5,817 nucleotides of DNA from Caulobacterales bacterium 32-69-10 (GTDB lineage Bacteria; Pseudomonadota; Alphaproteobacteria; Caulobacterales; Caulobacteraceae), in assembly GCA_002280485.1 (NCBI GenBank), contig NCED01000014.1, positions 27,068 through 32,884 of the forward strand, read 5' to 3'. The notes below the pieces were generated by a model, which worked only from the letters and a program-made list of their open reading frames with translations, ran no database searches and was not told the DNA's origin. Position numbers and translations under genes: made by a program. This document shows positions 5,164 to 5,817 of the stretch, piece by piece; position 1 is the first letter of the stretch, and each line of letters starts with the position of its first letter.

Positions 5164-5817
5164 TCAGATCGCCCCCAGCCGCCGAAACCCGGTGGGCGGG
5201 CCCTCCCCGACCGCGAGCCGCCGCTCCACCACCGCATCCAGGGGCTCGACCGTCACCGCCATGTGGTGGGCGTTGGCGTGGATCAGGCGCGCCGGGTCCA
5301 GCATCATCGCCACGTGACCGGCCCAGAACACCAGGTCGCCGCGGGCCAGGTCGGCGCGGTCCACGGCCTCGCCCATCAGCGCCTGCTGGTCCGAATCGCG
5401 CCGGCAGCCCCGGCCGCAGGCGTAGAGGGCCTGCTGCACAAGACCCGAGCAATCGAGCCCGATCGAACAGCGTCCGCCCCATAAATAGGGCGCGCCGACG
5501 AAGCGCTCGGCCACTGCCGCCGGATCGGCCTCGAAGGTCCCGATGGGCGCCAGATGCGCGCCCGCAACCCAGCCGGCCCCGGCGACCAGGGCGTAATCAC
5601 CCTCCTGGGCCTCCACCCGCACCAGGGCGTTCAGCGACAGGGCCGCCCCGGCCGGGGCCCGCAGGCGCGGCTCCGAGAACAGGATGGTGCGCAGGGCGGC
5701 CACCCGGTGGGTTGGCGACGGCGCGCCGGGGGCCAGGAAGTCCGACACCACCCAGCCGACATAGCCGTCGCGCAGGGCGCGGCCGTACGACCAGTCGTCC
5801 CGCGCCTCCCAGACCTC
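5164..5817 (-). CDS. SH3 / NlpC-P60 family cysteine peptidase, C-terminal part
   Basis: Peptidoglycan endopeptidase of the C40 type, which cuts stem-peptide bonds (often after gamma-D-Glu). The frame enters from the right edge and ends at 5164, giving 217 residues of the C-terminal part; the true start is outside. Fragment residues 1-28 (EVWEARDDWSYGRALRDGYV, then GWVVSDFL) are the end of one SH3-like domain. About 38-92 form a second SH3-like domain. The NlpC/P60 domain runs from about 97. Its catalytic Cys is C123 in GLDCSGLVQ, preceded by PYLWGG (110-115). H168 in FWAGHVAMM is the base, and H180 in LIHANAHHMAV is the likely third residue. RGDLVFW (159-165) is the usual strand before the His. 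The catalytic set looks intact. Stops convergent with the lactamase-like pseudogene, separated by the palindrome. Precise substrate is unknown. Confidence 0.93.
   Translation of the reverse strand, partial: EVWEARDDWSYGRALRDGYVGWVVSDFLAPGAPSPTHRVAALRTILFSEPRLRAPAGAALSLNALVRVEAQEGDYALVAGAGWVAGAHLAPIGTFEADPAAVAERFVGAPYLWGGRCSIGLDCSGLVQQALYACGRGCRRDSDQQALMGEAVDRADLARGDLVFWAGHVAMMLDPARLIHANAHHMAVTVEPLDAVVERRLAVGEGPPTGFRRLGAI

Noticed and set aside
5376..5600. Short overlapping minus-strand frames within the NlpC/P60 gene
   Set aside because: They share the strand but are in another frame from the intact C40 domain and carry no motif.

Overview
This window is very GC-rich, with G/C-biased third codon positions and tightly packed housekeeping genes. 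DnaX, NudC, KdsB, PheA, the CycM-like cytochrome and the NlpC/P60 hydrolase all have the sequence character of Alphaproteobacteria. Caulobacterales (Caulobacter, Phenylobacterium, Brevundimonas) is my best guess. That is an inference from remembered family sequences, not from a search.

Layout, left to right. (1) 1-737, minus: 5' part of dnaX (DNA polymerase III tau/gamma), cut by the window edge. (2) 771-872, minus: the small bacterial SRP RNA (ffs), with a promoter candidate at 875-903, upstream of dnaX on the same strand. (3) 967-1890, plus: nudC, NAD(H) diphosphatase / RNA deNADding enzyme, divergent from ffs. (4) 1904-1992: a large inverted repeat with perfect 30-bp arms between the convergent nudC and pheA. 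(5) 3436-2004, minus: a kdsB-pheA operon with a 4-base ATGA overlap. PheA lacks about 50 internal residues. (6) 3437-3571: divergent spacer without a convincing promoter. (7) 3572-4330, plus: a membrane-anchored cytochrome c (CycM type) with a long Ala/Pro/Thr tail. (8) 4335-5100, plus: a subclass B3 metallo-beta-lactamase-like gene broken by an internal deletion that removes most of the zinc-binding HxHxDH motif and shifts the frame. (9) 5114-5145: a compact palindrome made of the outer half-sites of the 1904-1992 repeat, again between convergent genes. (10) 5164-5817, minus: 3' part of an SH3/NlpC-P60 cysteine peptidase gene, cut by the window edge.

Most genes are ordinary: replication clamp loading, protein targeting, NAD turnover, Kdo activation for LPS, phenylalanine synthesis, respiration and peptidoglycan hydrolysis. 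I see no defence system, CRISPR array, transposase or phage gene. The points worth following up are the two independent internal deletions of similar estimated size (pheA near 2380-2390, the lactamase near 4636-4642), which are either real gene decay or assembly loss, and the related palindromic repeats that sit at both convergent gene junctions and probably act as terminators.
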